NCBI GenBank assembly: GCA_941918925.1
Contig: OW799237.1
Coordinates: 15,481,201-15,545,200 of the forward strand
From: Phyto melanocephala
Lineage: Eukaryota; Arthropoda; Insecta; Diptera; Rhinophoridae
Direction of reading: 5' to 3'
DNA: 64,000 nucleotides
Positions 1 through 12,537 of the stretch are shown here, in pieces. Both the position numbers and the translations under genes were made by a program. How positions within the stretch are numbered: position 1 is the first letter of the stretch; each line of letters opens with the position of its first letter. A model generated the notes under the pieces. The model was not told the DNA's origin, made no database searches, and was given only the letters and a program-made list of their open reading frames with translations.

Positions 1-310
1 CGAAGCAGTTAATCAAACAGAAATATTTAATTAATGAAAATAGACGTATGATATGCCACACAAGTGGAAAGCTTCTTCAAATACTTATATCAAACAAAAT
101 GTTTTAAGTCTAAAACTAACACTAACTGGAAATAAAAAATCCTAATTTGTTATCTTAGCTTGTGAGTATTTCTAAGAAAATAATCGAACAAAAAATTATT
201 TGAAACAGTTCAAATATAAATAGAAATTTCAGCGATATTTTTTTCTGTGAATATTAATTCTGAAATTTGGGCTAAGCTATGATGTGGTCACTATACCTAT
301 ATATATGATG

Positions 311-360
311 GTGAAGGATAACTTCAAATTCGATACGACCGATTATAGTGGTCTAACTTG
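311..360 (+). mobile_element. Decayed 3' terminus of a DINE-1-like repeat
   Basis: The stretch reads gtgaagg, then a degraded 'attcgatacgaccgatta' hairpin, then 'tctaacttg'. This is the same order as the intact 3' ends at 1694-1746, 6717-6764 and 24597-24652. Its last base abuts the 5' end of the next copy at 361, so the two copies lie head to tail. The small open frame over 284-475 only bridges the two copies and is not a gene. Confidence 0.6.
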
Positions 361-748
361 TTTTTATACCCTTCAAACAGTGAAAAAGGGTATATATTGG
401 TTTGTCATTCCGTGTGAGATTTCTACAATTTTCATTTCCGACCCCATAAAGTATATATTTTCTGAAAGCTTATGAATAGGGCAGTCGATTAAGCTCTGCC
501 AGTCCATCTATCTGACCGTCTGTCCGTGTGTATGTTGAAACTTTTTGAGGACCCCGGTGTCGCTTGGACCCGGGTGTGTTATTAAAATATCAGAAATATT
601 CAGGAGTAAATTGGTATTGAAAATCTGAAAAATCGGTACATAAACAACTGAGATATGAGCAGAAACCACGACCACCTCTGAGCCAAAAAAAAATTTTTTT
701 TATTTTTTTTTTTTTAATATTTTTTTATTTTTTTACTTTTTATTTAAT

Positions 749-1420
749 ACTAGCCAAACCCGGCGCGCGTTGCTACGCCCCTTACTGAATCAAAATGCAT
801 TCTGAATTGGAACTGTATAGTCATGGCAACTTAATATGTGTGTGCAAAGTTTCAGACAAATCGATTTAGTGCAAGTAGCTAAAAATTATAACTTATTTCT
901 TATGGGCGTGGCACTGCCCACTTTTCTAATCAGGAAATTGTATAATCATATGAGTTCAATATGTGTGTGAAAAGTTTTAGAAAAATCGGTGAGGTTTAAG
1001 TAGCTGAAAGAGATAACGTTTTTTTTATGGGCGTGGCACTGCCCACTTTTCTAATCACGAAATTGTAATGTCATGACAGCTCAATATGTGTGCAAAGTTT
1101 CAGAAAAATCGGTCCAGTGCAAGTACCTCAAAATTACAACTTTTTTTATGGGCGTGGCCCTGCCCACTTTTATATTCACGAAATTATAAAGTCATGACAG
1201 CTCAATATGTTTTAGTTTTAGAAAAATCGGTCAAGTGCAAGTAGCTAAAAATGAAAACTAATTTTTTATGGGCGTGGCCCCGCCCACTTTTTTCCACCCA
1301 TAAACACTCCCTGGTATGTGTACAACAACTTGCCAAAGTTTGAGTGCGATCGGTTTTACAGTTTCGGAGTCTGTAGCTAACACACACACACACAGAGTTT
1401 CACTTTTATATATATAGATA
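749..1420 (+). repeat. Interspersed repeat with four ~122-bp tandem modules
   Basis: It begins 'actagccaaacccggcg' and ends 'cttttatatatatagata'. In between, a module containing atgggcgtggc and cctgcccactttt recurs at about 902, 1027, 1148 and 1268, with spacings of 125, 121 and 120 bp. A (CA)7 tract lies at 1381-1394. The opening matches that of the repeat at 38932 (actagctaatacccggtg), so this is a dispersed family. It has no ORF and sits inside the poly-T middle of copy A. The superfamily is uncertain. Confidence 0.6.
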
Positions 1421-1680
1421 TTATTTATATTTTTATTATTATTTGTTTTTTAATTTTTTTTTTGTTTTAAAATTATTATTTATATATTAATTATTTTTGT
1501 AAAATTTTTTTTTTATTATTTTTTTTTAATTTTTTTTTATTTTTTTTTTTTGTTTTATATTTATTATTTATATTTTACTTATTTTTTTTAAATTTTCTTT
1601 ATTTTTTTTAATTTTTTTTAATACATTTTTAAAATTTTTTTTTTAAATTTGAAAAAAAAAAACAAACAATTGTTATTGCA
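1421..1680. repeat. Low-complexity A/T tract
   Basis: Long runs of T with interspersed A and almost no G or C. They are part of the A/T-rich middle of copy A; the copy at 23973-24652 has a similar tract. Confidence 0.8.
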
Positions 1681-1746
1681 TGACTACACGTTGTGAAGGA
1701 TATATAAGATTCGGCACGGCCGAATATAGCACTTTTACTTGTTTTT

Positions 1747-3815
1747 TATTAACAACTCAAAACTCCGCTTAGAAAGCATAGTAACACATATCGACAGAAC
1801 ACTAGAAAGCATCCCTCGTTGCTATCTATGAACTAGAGTTGATTTCCGATTTTGTTATGAAGTAAATGTTGTTAATAGGGAGTAGATTGGATGACACAGA
1901 ATTTGACATTGGATTGACTCGAATTCTTTTTTGATAAAATATAAATATTTTAAGGTCAGCAAATTTTACATTTAAATATGCTAGAATAATATTTAGAGAT
2001 TTTAACTGATATTTTTGAATCGAATATTGCACTGAATTTCGACCTTAATAAGTAGTTTGTAAATTCTTAATATTTACAAAATTCATGAACACGAATAAGA
2101 TGGCATTTTCCAGCGGTATTTTTAAATAAGCAAGTATTATTTGGTTTTGTGGTATTGTCAAAAGAAATGTTAAAATTAAAAAATATTGAAATTTATTTGA
2201 TTGTTGGGTTTATATGCATTTCACTGGTGCTTATGCCAGATCATCAGTAAATCTTTTACTCAAATTCTTGAAACAACCAAATTAATATTATTGAAAAATT
2301 ATTGGACTATATCCCGAATAATTTAGTAAATTGTTAAAAAATGATTTTAAAAAGTTGCAACGATCAATTAAAAGATTTTGAAAAAATTCTTTATTTCAGT
2401 TACTTTCTTTGAATATACCATATATGCTATTGTGTCATATTGTAATAACCTCCCAAGTCCTCTTCCACACTATGAAACATTTGTTGCATGACTTTAGTAA
2501 TTTTATTTATTTAAACACATATATTTTTGACAAAGTTGTAGGTAATAAAAATCTTTTTATGTGTTAAAATAGAAGACATAATTTTTTAATAATTGATTTT
2601 TACATAATATGTCTATATATTATTCGCTCTATGTCAAATAACGTAATCAAATTTTACTATCGAGATTTCTCTTTCAATAATTAAAAGTATTTTAATAGTT
2701 TTACTTTTCTCGTTAAACATATGGTATGATTATCAATTTTTACTAGAGCGATGCTATAGCTAATACAAATCCAACTGTTAAATTCTAACACTTTTACTTA
2801 AACTCATTGATCATCTTGACATTCTTGGGTTTAACAACAAAACCCTTTCACTTTTATTAGCCTTTTGAACATAAAACCTTTTAGATTTATAGAGTGTGTA
2901 AATAAAACAGATTAAATTACTTAAGATATTGGAAAATAAAATCTTGGCATACTTTATGTTGTCTACAGTTAGACACAATTTTTGTTTTAAAATAAAAAAA
3001 AACAAATTTTTACTTTCTTTGTCTATTTTCTGATGTTAAAAAAATTAAAGAAATAAAACTAATTAAACAAACAACTAATAAAAATCTAATAAAGCCATCA
3101 AAAAAACAGAAACTACTTTGATGAAACCAAATTTGTTACCATCAATCACATCAATATCAAATGCATACAAATACTTGCAGACTTATGAAAACCACATTAT
3201 AGCTTAAAGTTAATTAATAATAATAAACTTTTATCAGCACTCAGCTAATAATATAAATGGATTAAGGTATTTTTGACTGAAATCGAAAACGAAAAAAAAA
3301 CTACTTAAAACATAAAATATTATATATTTGGTGTAGAAATAAATTTTTTTTTATTAATAAACATTAAGAGAAATATTACCATCAAAATTAAAGCCAAATA
3401 AAAGGGCGTTGATTAAGAGAAACCCAAACAAAACGACAAATTTTCTATGCCATAATGCGCTTTGAAGTCTAGTAGGTGGTCCAAGCATGAGATTATACAG
3501 CACAGCCTTCTATTGCATTGAAATATGTATGTATTTAATGCATTTTGATTGTCAATTTGCTCGACAGTTTTATGATCATAGATTTATGTTTGTGTGTGTG
3601 TTGAGCATGTGCTCTCACTACGCAGAGGCTGTGCCTGTTTCTGTATTTACTCTGGCTATATGATTTTGATGGGGCGTTAATGTATTTTCGAACACTTATC
3701 ATTAGTTTCTGGAATATTTTTTTTTAAATTTTATTTTATCATCTTGATCAAGTAGATCCAAAAAAACAAATAGAAGCATTTAAGTAAATGAATAGCTAAT
3801 TTTTGGTGTCTGCTG
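1747..3815. other. AT-rich DNA with no recognised gene
   Basis: Open frames here are under 70 codons, have AT-driven composition and match no family I recognise. No repeat end or RNA gene was seen. Confidence 0.6.
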
Positions 3816-4179
3816 TTTTTATACCCGCCACCAAAAAAATGGTGGGGGTATATTCATTTTGTCATTCCGTTTGTAACACATCGAAATATCCATTTTAGAC
3901 CCCATAAAGTATATATATTCTGAATCAGGGTTTGATTTGATGACGATCTAGCTATGTCCGTCCGTCTGTCCGTCTGTCCGTCTGTCCGTCTGTTGAAAGC
4001 ACGATAGAGGTCGCACCGAAAAAGCTAGGGGGCTCAAATTTTGCCAGAATCTTTCTTATAGACAAGGTTTGTTTGGTATTGAAAATGGGCTAAATCGGAA
4101 TATTAGGAAGAGAGTTATAGCTCGAAAAGAAAGAGTAGGTCGAAAAAACCGTGTCCTTCGAACATCGAATAAAATGGAA

Positions 4180-5180
4180 TTGTGTCCAAACGCCTTAACG
4201 TAGACTCATGAAACTTCGAATATATATTTCCTGGGTAAAGACAATATTTTTCCCCGAAAATTGTCTAAATCTATGCATTAGGAGAGGAGTTATCGATCAA
4301 AATGTACGAAAATTTATACCGCACAGAGTATTTTTCGGTATATTTAAAAACAAAAACGTCATAAAAGTAACAAAATTGGATGTACGACTCTGAAATTTTG
4401 CACACTTTGCTTTTTGGTGACAGGCTTTCTTGTAACGGCAAATCAATGTGCCACGCCCACTTTTACGCCCACCTCCCATATAACGTTTTAACTAAAATTC
4501 ATATAATTTCTCTATTAATAAAGATTTTGGAATAATAAAGGCCTATATTGAAACACCTCAGTTGTGCTTATTCGCAAAAATAACTTTGACACGCCTACTA
4601 TAACGCCCACTTTTCACGTTATCTACCGTTAATTAAATTTAAAAGCTCATAAAGCTGCTAAAATTAGAGGTATGATGATAAATTTTGCTACGTCTATCCC
4701 CCTAGGCAATTTCATTACTATGCCAAAAAATTAAGGTGCTACGCCCACTTTTACGCCCACCTCCCATATAACGTTTTACCTAAAATTCATATAATTTCTC
4801 TATTAATAAAGATTTTGGAATAATAAAGGACTATATTGAAACACCTAAGTTGTACTCATTAGCAAAAACAACTTTGACACGCCTACTATAACGCCCACTT
4901 TCACTTTTGAATTGTATCCAGACGCATAAACGTAGTCATGAAACTTCGAATTTATATTTATCGAGTCAAAAGAATATTTTTCCCTGAAAATCGCTATGAA
5001 TTAGGAAAAGAGTTATAGATAAAAATTTACGAAAATTTATACCGCACAGTGTATATTGCAAATTTAAAACGTAATAAACCTGACAAAACTATATGCACGA
5101 TTCTGAAATTTTGCAAACATTGCTTTTTGGTCAAAATCTTCGTTATAACGGAAAATAGATGTGCCACGCACACTTTTTTC
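4180..5180 (+). repeat. Internal direct repeats of copy C
   Basis: The segment from 'ttgtgtccaaacgcc' (4180) recurs from ttgtatccagacgc (4912), with the same following motifs (tcatgaaacttcgaat, tttataccgcacag, tctgaaattttgca). Within the first unit, a roughly 165-bp subrepeat starting 'acgcccacttttacgccc' occurs at 4450-4614 and 4738-4901, 288 bp apart. A third degraded subrepeat resumes at 5828-5965, beyond the palindromic element. This indicates one array later interrupted. Confidence 0.7.
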
Positions 5181-5332
5181 CTTAAATTTTTATAAAAATA
5201 TATTAGTCATATATATTAGCATTTATTCATCTTACACTGCCCCATTTATTGTACTGTAGCTAAATATAAGATAAAGATGATAAGATAGATGACTCTTCTA
5301 GCAACTACTAGATGGCATGCTAACAACTTATG

Positions 5333-5790
5333 CTTATGTTCTCCTGAAGTTATGCTCTATTAAAAATGGGTATTTAGAAAAATTTTGACCTAAGTAAAAA
5401 AAAATTATCTCAACATTATAAACAATTTATTTTCATGTATTAATGGCTAACAAATTTTAAAATTATACAAAACTTATTTCGTTTGAAAATCTTTTAAAAG
5501 CAAAATGTTATAAAAGTTTAAAGATCAAAATCTTACTAATAAATTTCCCGTTTTAGAAAAATGCAGAGAATGTCTATTTTGAATCACCCTGTGGCCCTTA
5601 CAATTTAACCACCCTCTACAAAGAAAGTGATACATATTTTTATATTATTATCACACGGTGATTCAAAATATACATTCTCAGTACATGAAAATAAATTGTT
5701 TATAATGTTTAGAGATAATTTTTTTTTACTTAGGTCAAAATTTTCCTAAATTCCCATTTTTAATAGAGCATAACTTCAGGAGAACATAAG
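5333..5790. repeat. Long inverted-repeat (palindromic) element
   Basis: The left arm, 5333-5439, starts cttatgttctcctgaag. It is the near-perfect reverse complement of 5682-5790, which ends cttcaggagaacataag. A second inner pair, 5563-5593 and 5653-5683, carries 'ttttgaatcacc' and its complement. The loop, 5594-5652, contains the same sequence as the right end of the nearby mariner MITE (gcccttacaatttaacc). The left half has about 120 extra bases (5440-5562) between its arms. There is no ORF. It may be a foldback-type element or an inverted duplication. Confidence 0.65.
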
Positions 5791-6009
5791 ATAACAAACA
5801 TAAATTAGCACTATTTCGTAGATAAAACTTTCCTCTTAAATTCATGTAATTTCTCTATGAATAAAGATTTTGGAATACTGAAGTTTTATATTGAAATATC
5901 TAAGTTATGTTTATTAGCAGAAACTTTATTGACACGCGTATTGTAACGGCCACTTTCATTGAAAGACTAAGTTTACGAAAACATTTTACTAGCATACCGA
6001 AGTTATAAT

Positions 6010-6615
6010 GGGTGGTTACATTTTAAGGGACTATGTTGATTTTGAATAAAATTATTATGAAATTATTATCATTTATTTTTATAATGATAATATTTGTATG
6101 CTTCAATTATGTATGGAACAAAATATCGGCCAAATGGCCCCCCCCAACCTAGGCGGCACACCTCGATCCGATAGTCCATATTTTCAATGACACTGTTGAT
6201 GCTCAATTGTTGGACACAATGATGAGTCGAGGTTGCTTGCTCTTTTGCCACGTTATCGTGAAAAACAGCAATGTTTCCCATTCAACGAACTAAGATGGCA
6301 CTCACAGATGTTTTCACATTTCATACAGACCTGCTTTGCAGACATTTAAATATTTTTTTACAATTCTCACGATTGTGGACGAATTCGAACGATTATGTTG
6401 ACCAAAATAATCACGAAGTGCACAAAATGCATTTTGATTTGAACGCCCATTTTTATAAAAATCTTTAATATTTAAAAGCGTTGCTTGATTGCGTATCTTT
6501 CCACGGTTCAAATTGAGTTAGTCTGAGATTGAGAAACGTCAAATGAAATACAAGAAAAAAGTTGAAATTTAGATGTGGTTCACCTTAAACATGGGCCCTT
6601 AAAATTTAGCCACCC
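6010..6615 (-). mobile_element. Mariner-derived MITE, copy 1
   Basis: The terminal inverted repeats are gggtggttacattttaaggg (left) and the complement of cccttaaaatttagccaccc (right). Read on the minus strand, 6511-6314 encodes a mariner-type N-terminal helix-turn-helix region (NGRSNQNAF, ALRDYFGQHNR, STIVRIVKKY). 6281-6069 joins STHHCVQQLSIN directly to the C-terminal motif VIENMDYRIEVCR. The whole catalytic middle of the transposase is therefore missing. A second copy (52567-53170) has nearly the same length and the same junction, so this is a mobilised deletion derivative. It cannot encode an active enzyme. Confidence 0.8.
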
Positions 6616-6764
6616 TCTTCAAAGAAAGTGATACATATTTTATTATAAAGAGATTATTCTATAGCGATTAACAAAATAATAAATATTGTGCTTTAAATGT
6701 ACACAAAATTGGTGGTGGGTATAAAAGATTCGGCACAGCCGAATATTGTGCTCTTACTTGTTTT

Positions 6765-9700
6765 ATCTCTTGTAGTGGTAGTGGTGGTGGTTGCTACATT
6801 GTCTTTTATTGTTTATTTTCCGTATTTAATAAGGTGTGAGCATGCATAGCTGAATTTCGTAAAATTTGTAAAAGAGATTAGTGTTTTCCAGGGCACATAT
6901 GCACAAGGGTAGATAAATCGTTTTATTTAGGTTGAAGATTAGAGCAAGTATATGATGGATTTACGAAAAGGGCTTAATGAAAATAAATCTCAAAATTAAT
7001 CAAAATACATTTCAAAGTATTTTTTAATAAGAGGAGGACGATGTCGCATTTCTCTCTCGTTAATTGCTTATTATTGCAAAATTACAGTGACAAATTAGGC
7101 GACTAAAAAAATTCGTATTCGCTAGTGTAGAAGTTGTATTACTCTCATTTTTTTTCTTTTTTGGCAGACGCAATGGTATTTCAAATTCGGATCTTCAATA
7201 GTTGGTGGACAAATTTGGAGTGACCCATTCGGTAAAGAGTCAGCTAGCACTTTTAAGTTAAAATAATCTCTAACGGGCCAGATACAAGAACCAACTCATC
7301 TAGAACCTTTTTCTTCCTGCCTGTTTTAATTTTTGATAAACACACTCACATTTCTTGCAGGCAATGAATATAGTCAGGACCTATAGAGTTAATAACCAAT
7401 AAAAACTTCTTTTATTCATTAAGTGTGTTTCGATTAGGTCCCCAATTTTTAAAGAAAAACATCTTTCGGAAACAGGGCATTACCGCCAAAGGCGAATAGT
7501 GGCTTTATTTTCATCAGATCCGGTATCATGTGACATAATCTAACAACGGTGGTCTTAGTTTTTGCCACACAACGGCCGCCCCTGTGATCAAATTTCTGGA
7601 ATCAACACAGATGGAAATCTTATCTTCATTCATCCGTTGTTAATAGAAAAGCACCTTGCTAAGGAGCTCGGGATATCTATCCTTTATTCCTTATTTTTTG
7701 CTACGAGACTATGTAATAAATCGGCAACAGATTTGGATGTGCAACTCGAAATAATCCGTTCAATTTACTAAGCTACTACTTCTGTTAAAAGGCAATAGCA
7801 CCCCGGTGAATACATGGTTGCCCGAAATCTCCGGTTCCATCACATCTGCAAGCATCAGACATTAAACTGTCATTATTTCTGTTGGGGCTGCAATAACCCC
7901 CAGGGACATCAGTGGTTGCCTGAAGTTCGACAAATGTTGAGTATCAGCTATAAACGAGTCTTTTTACCGCTTGGAAAATAACAGACACTACGCTCTTCGA
8001 AGAGACCTCACCAATAACTAGACTAGGAAAAGTTCTAGGCCCTAACTGATTACCGTGATACCAGATATCACGGGAGCCAAGGGTAAGTTAGTAAAAATCA
8101 AAGAAATTAAATAAAAAAGGATGTAGTTCAATGGCAATAACCAATGGAACGATTATCTTAAAATATTACAACTCAGATTGCTATCTCTTTAAGTCAACCA
8201 GATACACGACAAATATTTAATAGTGCTAAATTACAGGGAATTTCATGGAACCAGAACACGACCAGAAATATTACCTCATACAGTAGTTGAATTATTTCTT
8301 TGGTTATATGACATGTGGTACAGACCTGATGAGAGAAAAAGTCACCGATATTATCCGGTTTAGTAACAAAAACTTTGTTGTCCTGATAACTATCATCAGT
8401 GGCAGTCATTACTTGATCTGTCATATTTTCGTACTACATCCTCCTTACACCAAATACCCGTTCAGCACTGACTCTTGCAACAGAAATTTAATAACCAAAT
8501 AGAAAGTTGGATTGGAATAAATGAATAATTCGATGTGCAAAGAATCTGATTGCACATCACTTAATTAAGATCAGTGTTAGAAAAATATTTTATGCGAAAT
8601 TCTTGAACGCTTAATTTTCATTATTTTTTAAATATTTTTATATAATCAGAAGGGTGTGCTCCATGTTTATAACTCTATTTTGATTAACTTTAAACTGCCG
8701 AACTCCTTTTTATATCGCCGATAACTTTTTGCACAAATACACTGAATTATAAAATTTTCATGTATTTTGGCCAGTTCATTATAATGTGATGGTAGCTGAA
8801 ACAGTTTTAAACCAACGTCCAGCATTAATTGAAAAAAAAACATAACAATAGATAAATTCTAGGAGAAGGCAATACTCTAATCCTCTTTCCCATATTTATT
8901 GCCCATTTAATTGCATTGGTTATACTTGCTTTAACATTTTCCGAAATCACTTAAACTAGGAGGAAGAAGCAGACTCTCGGAGAATATTCACATAATTTTG
9001 TTTTCTCTTAAAACACTTATTATTAGCCACAAAATTCACTTGGAATCGAAATTAAAAAAAAAAAAATTATTGTCATCTTTAAGCACGTTTTTAACTTTAA
9101 AAACAAAATAACTTAGAACAATAAATTTCACTATCTGTTGATCTGACTTGAAACAAGTTTTTAATTTTTTTTCAAGAATTAAGATATTTCAGCTATAACA
9201 TTCATTAGTGTTACCACCTGAATTATTAAATATTGGTACTATATTTGCAACTATATTTTATTACTAATCTCAGTCCTTTACATGATCACAATTTCATTAA
9301 ACCCAAACTTCAAATCTTGGCAAAAAATAAATTTTTCAATTTTATTTTCATTAAAGATTTTTTTCAACTGACAGAAATTTCAAAGTTCTTCAAAATAAAT
9401 TAATATCAATTAAAAAAGTTGTTAAAATTAATTAAAAATATAATTCAAATTTAAAAACTAAACAATTAGTCATTTAATTAAAAAGCTTTAAAAATATGTT
9501 TTATCAAATATTGTTTTAAGACGTAAGTATTTCAAATTAAACCTGAATTTCACACTTTAACGGCGAAATCAAAAATCAAACCTAATTCGGGTTATTATCC
9601 TCAAAGTGGCAACACTGAATTAAAGACATACTTATTCACCAGCCCTTCTAATAAATAACTCTTAAATACAAAATGCAAAAAAAAAACGTCAAAACAATAA

Positions 9701-11150
9701 CACATGCAAATAAAATTGATTAACATCTTAAAAAGATTCACCAAAAAAGCGTTTTAACCCTGCTTTTGCTCATCAAATAATTTATTCAAATATTCCCATT
9801 TAAAAAATCTATTAACTTATAATTTACAATTTGTATTAACCCATCATTTGTGTTAATAGCAACAACCCACCGTCTTACATTCTCTCACTTTGAACATAGT
9901 TTTTTAATTTTATTGACAGTGATTTACATAATTATTTTTCTATTACTCGATGTAACTCTATATAGTGGAAAAAATTTATTTATTTAAAACAGTGTGAAAT
10001 TAACAATTAATTCAAACATTTATTATTATTAAACCATAACCAAACTGTAGGAAAAAAAAACTTGAAATCGAAAAAAAAGAGAACAACAACAAAACATGAC
10101 GTAAAATATACCATAATAAAAAGTTCAATGACTTATTGGAGAAAAAAAGTTCATATGTATGACAAATTTTTGTTGTTGTTTTGAAAGTTGAACAGTTTTT
10201 ACAAGAAAACAACACTCTACCATTATAAACACTTACATATACACGCACGTGTGTTTTGCTCTTCATCGAGTTATCGAACACCATCGGTTGTGCTAGTAGA
10301 GTGACTGGAGCAAAAAGAAAATCTATTGAAAGACTAGAACGAAACGCAATTTTCGCACCATGGTTTTGGGTGTAACATTAATTAGCCAAGCAGCTAGGAA
10401 TACAAGAACATTGTAAAAGATCCAAAAAACAACACTAATAATAATAACAACAATAACAACAAGAACTGTAATGTCGTAACAGCGAGAGAAGACAACAAAA
10501 TTGTGTTTATGGACAGGGATAAATAAACTTTCATGTATAAACTCTTACATAGATGACGACTAGACTAGTTTGGTGGTCATTATAATGTTTATACACACTT
10601 ATAGCTAGAGCGTTAAGTAAAGTTTAGAATGTTTTATGGCGGCATATACAATACACTCGAGGTGAAAATGTTAGTCAAGTAGGTGCAAGAAGTTTTATCA
10701 AACAGAGCAAACACTGAGAAATAATTTGTCATTCATAATTAGCAGAGAGATGATGTGGATACCTTTGATACCTAGGTACACCTAGCATATTTGATAAAAA
10801 TGGTTACCCAATTCCAGACGTCTTCACTTGAATAAAAAATCCTTGACAATCCTTTGCTCAGCTTTAATTTGCGTCGAAATTATATACATATACATATGTA
10901 TATCAACGTCAAGTCTACACCTTTATGTGCACGTTATTCAGGTATTTGTGAATAATTTTCATCGTTATATTTAACGTATGTGTTGAACCACAATTATTTC
11001 TAACATCCATTTATAGGCGGAATTCGGAGGAATATATGCTTTGCCTGTGCTAGGCCTTGGTGCATTATTAAAACGGTGTAGAAATGTGAGACCAATATCT
11101 CTGGGGCTTTAAAACCATAACTTGGTATAGCTAAAACTACAATCAGAGGA
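6765..11150. other. No recognised gene; AT-rich DNA
   Basis: The stretch 7440-8080 is less AT-rich and may be an old element, but no protein motif was convincing in any frame. The open frames at 7562-7771, 8194-8424 and 8287-8502 are short and match nothing I recognise. The remainder (8500-10700) is simple AT-rich sequence. Confidence 0.5.
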
Positions 11151-11179
11151 AATGCTGAAAGTTGACCAGAGATCCACAT

Positions 11180-11500
11180 ACTACTACGGGAGTTCTAAAG
11201 TCCCTAGGACTTGTCCTAAACTGGTTACTGACGTGGCCTATTCTACTATACTTTGTGGTTGAAGTAATTCTTAAGAAAGTACACCGGTTCGGAGGTGATT
11301 CAATCTCGGACAAGAAATTGACCTTCATTTTGATATAAAAGACGCTCGACGTTGGTTGGACTTCGAGCAACCACAAATATGTCTGGCTGCGGTTGTCTTC
11401 TCCACGGAAATAAAGAATGATGGATATGACTGATATTTGCAGAAGTGGCGGACTGCGGGAAAACATATTTGTTTTAGGGTGCTAATGGCTTTCAGATAAT
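11180..11500 (+). pseudogene. Decayed LINE reverse transcriptase fragment (I-like)
   Basis: In the plus frame beginning aag at 11198 the translation reads KSLGLVLNWLLTW. This fits the 'K.LGL.LD..LTW' motif found after the palm domain in I/Jockey-type LINE reverse transcriptases. Stops and frame changes follow at once. The same cctaggacttgtccta core occurs at 59250-59270, again followed by decayed sequence, so two fragments of one family seem to be present. Only this short motif supports the call. The minus-strand open frames over 11143-11706 are antisense shadows. Confidence 0.4.
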
Positions 11501-12129
11501 GACTTCTTTTGGAATACCTTCGAAATCCGAGTCTGCTGGTGATTGACCTTATAGCCTCGTTGAATGGGATTAGATAGATTAAATACACCGATAGATAGAC
11601 CGATACTTTTAGAAAGTTGCATTTTTATTACCCTAAAATAAATGTAGAAATGATTATCATAATTGAGTTGCACATCATAATCACAGTGACTGTGATTGGG
11701 CGACATAAAACCCCGACAATCTTTGGATTTTGGTGCCGGGTGCTAAAGTAGTTTTATCTATTTATTCAGGTACAAACAAAAGTAATCCAATAACCGCATT
11801 AGGAACGTCCTCCGTAAACTAGAAGATAATATTACTTAACAAGCCATTGATTGAAATCTACCAGGCAGCCGCCGTACATAACACCAGCTCATACTTGAAA
11901 ACACCATCATAGTTAATTAACATTGTACGGCTCTTTGCACCCACACTATGTCAGTTCAAAAATTCATTATCTATTTACTTCAAAATCACTTAAATATTCC
12001 GAAGGATGCTGTTGGCGTCTGTCTTCTTTCTAATCGCACTTGATATGGCCATAATATAACAAGGTGCCATAAAGCTGCCTAAGAACGCAAGTCTCAAAAT
12101 TAAATTAAAGTTAATAATTAGTTTCTAGA

Positions 12130-12537
12130 GAAGATTGGTTCGTTCTGCTACCTCGGAACTATTATCACAGCATCTGGCGGTCTGTGACCAACTCCTCGTG
12201 TTATCAAAATAAATATGTTACAATGTCCGATGCGCATTACTATACGTGAAATGTATCGCCTCGCGATTTAAATGCCTTAACATACTACAGCGTTAGAACA
12301 ATACTTTAACATTTCAGACCGCGAACCATATGAAATAGTAGACTGTCACAATAAGCGAACCAGTCCTTCATAACGATTGGAATATGAAGACAAAAATGGA
12401 AAGGGAACTTTATAGAAAAGGCAGGTATTGATAAAGCCGTTATTGATTTGAAACCCCAGGGCAACCGCAAAAAGAGTGGACTAGCAGACAAATTGAAATC
12501 TAGGCGAGATAATGCAAACTGGCTGAAATTAAATTAA
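12130..12537 (+). pseudogene. Decayed RTE-type LINE, 3' part of the reverse transcriptase ORF
   Basis: Two diagnostic pieces lie in order on the plus strand. From 12134 the frame reads IGSFCYLGTIITASGG, the 'F.YLGS.I...GG' motif of the region after the polymerase palm in RTE-like and related LINEs. From 12421 it reads a stretch with DLKPQGNRKKSG and later RRDNANWLKLN. This corresponds to the C-terminal 'W.PQG.RKRGRP' segment, and a stop follows at 12535. The DNA between them is full of stops. No endonuclease or palm region is recognisable upstream, so this is a 5'-truncated, dead copy. Confidence 0.55.

Larger units (their letters stand above)
361..1746 (+). mobile_element. DINE-1-like non-autonomous repeat, copy A
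   Basis: The 5' end is tttttataccc followed by an imperfect hairpin with aagggtat. Next come a 'gaccccataaagtatata' block, a gtcgattaag block and a ctgtccgtgtg block, then a poly-A/poly-T-rich middle. The 3' end is a hairpin (attcggc-acg-gccgaat, 1709-1725) followed by cacttttacttgtttt. There is no coding capacity. The layout matches Drosophila DINE-1/INE-1, which is classed with Helentrons; that assignment is by remembered resemblance. The copy is enlarged by another repeat (749-1420) and by AT-rich tracts. Confidence 0.65.
3816..6764 (+). mobile_element. DINE-1-like repeat, copy C (long, with nested insertions)
   Basis: The 5' end is gtttttatacccgccacc with a short hairpin (cgccacc...ggtgggggt). 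It is followed by 'gaccccataaagtatata', a (gtctgtcc)n block at 3954-3992, and repeated gccacgcccac motifs. The 3' end is ggtggtgggtataaaag, hairpin attcggcacagccgaat, then gctcttacttgtttt. The middle holds a roughly 730-bp internal direct repeat (about 4180 and 4912 onward), a palindromic element at 5333-5790 and a mariner-derived MITE at 6010-6615. It is non-coding. Confidence 0.7.

Noticed and set aside
749..1420. CRISPR-like regular spacing of repeats
   Set aside because: The ~120-bp modules are contiguous diverged tandem repeats inside a eukaryotic transposon, not short repeats with unique spacers.
11143..11706. Overlapping minus-strand frames of 74-107 codons
   Set aside because: No family match; a plus-strand LINE motif lies in the same DNA, so these are probably shadows.
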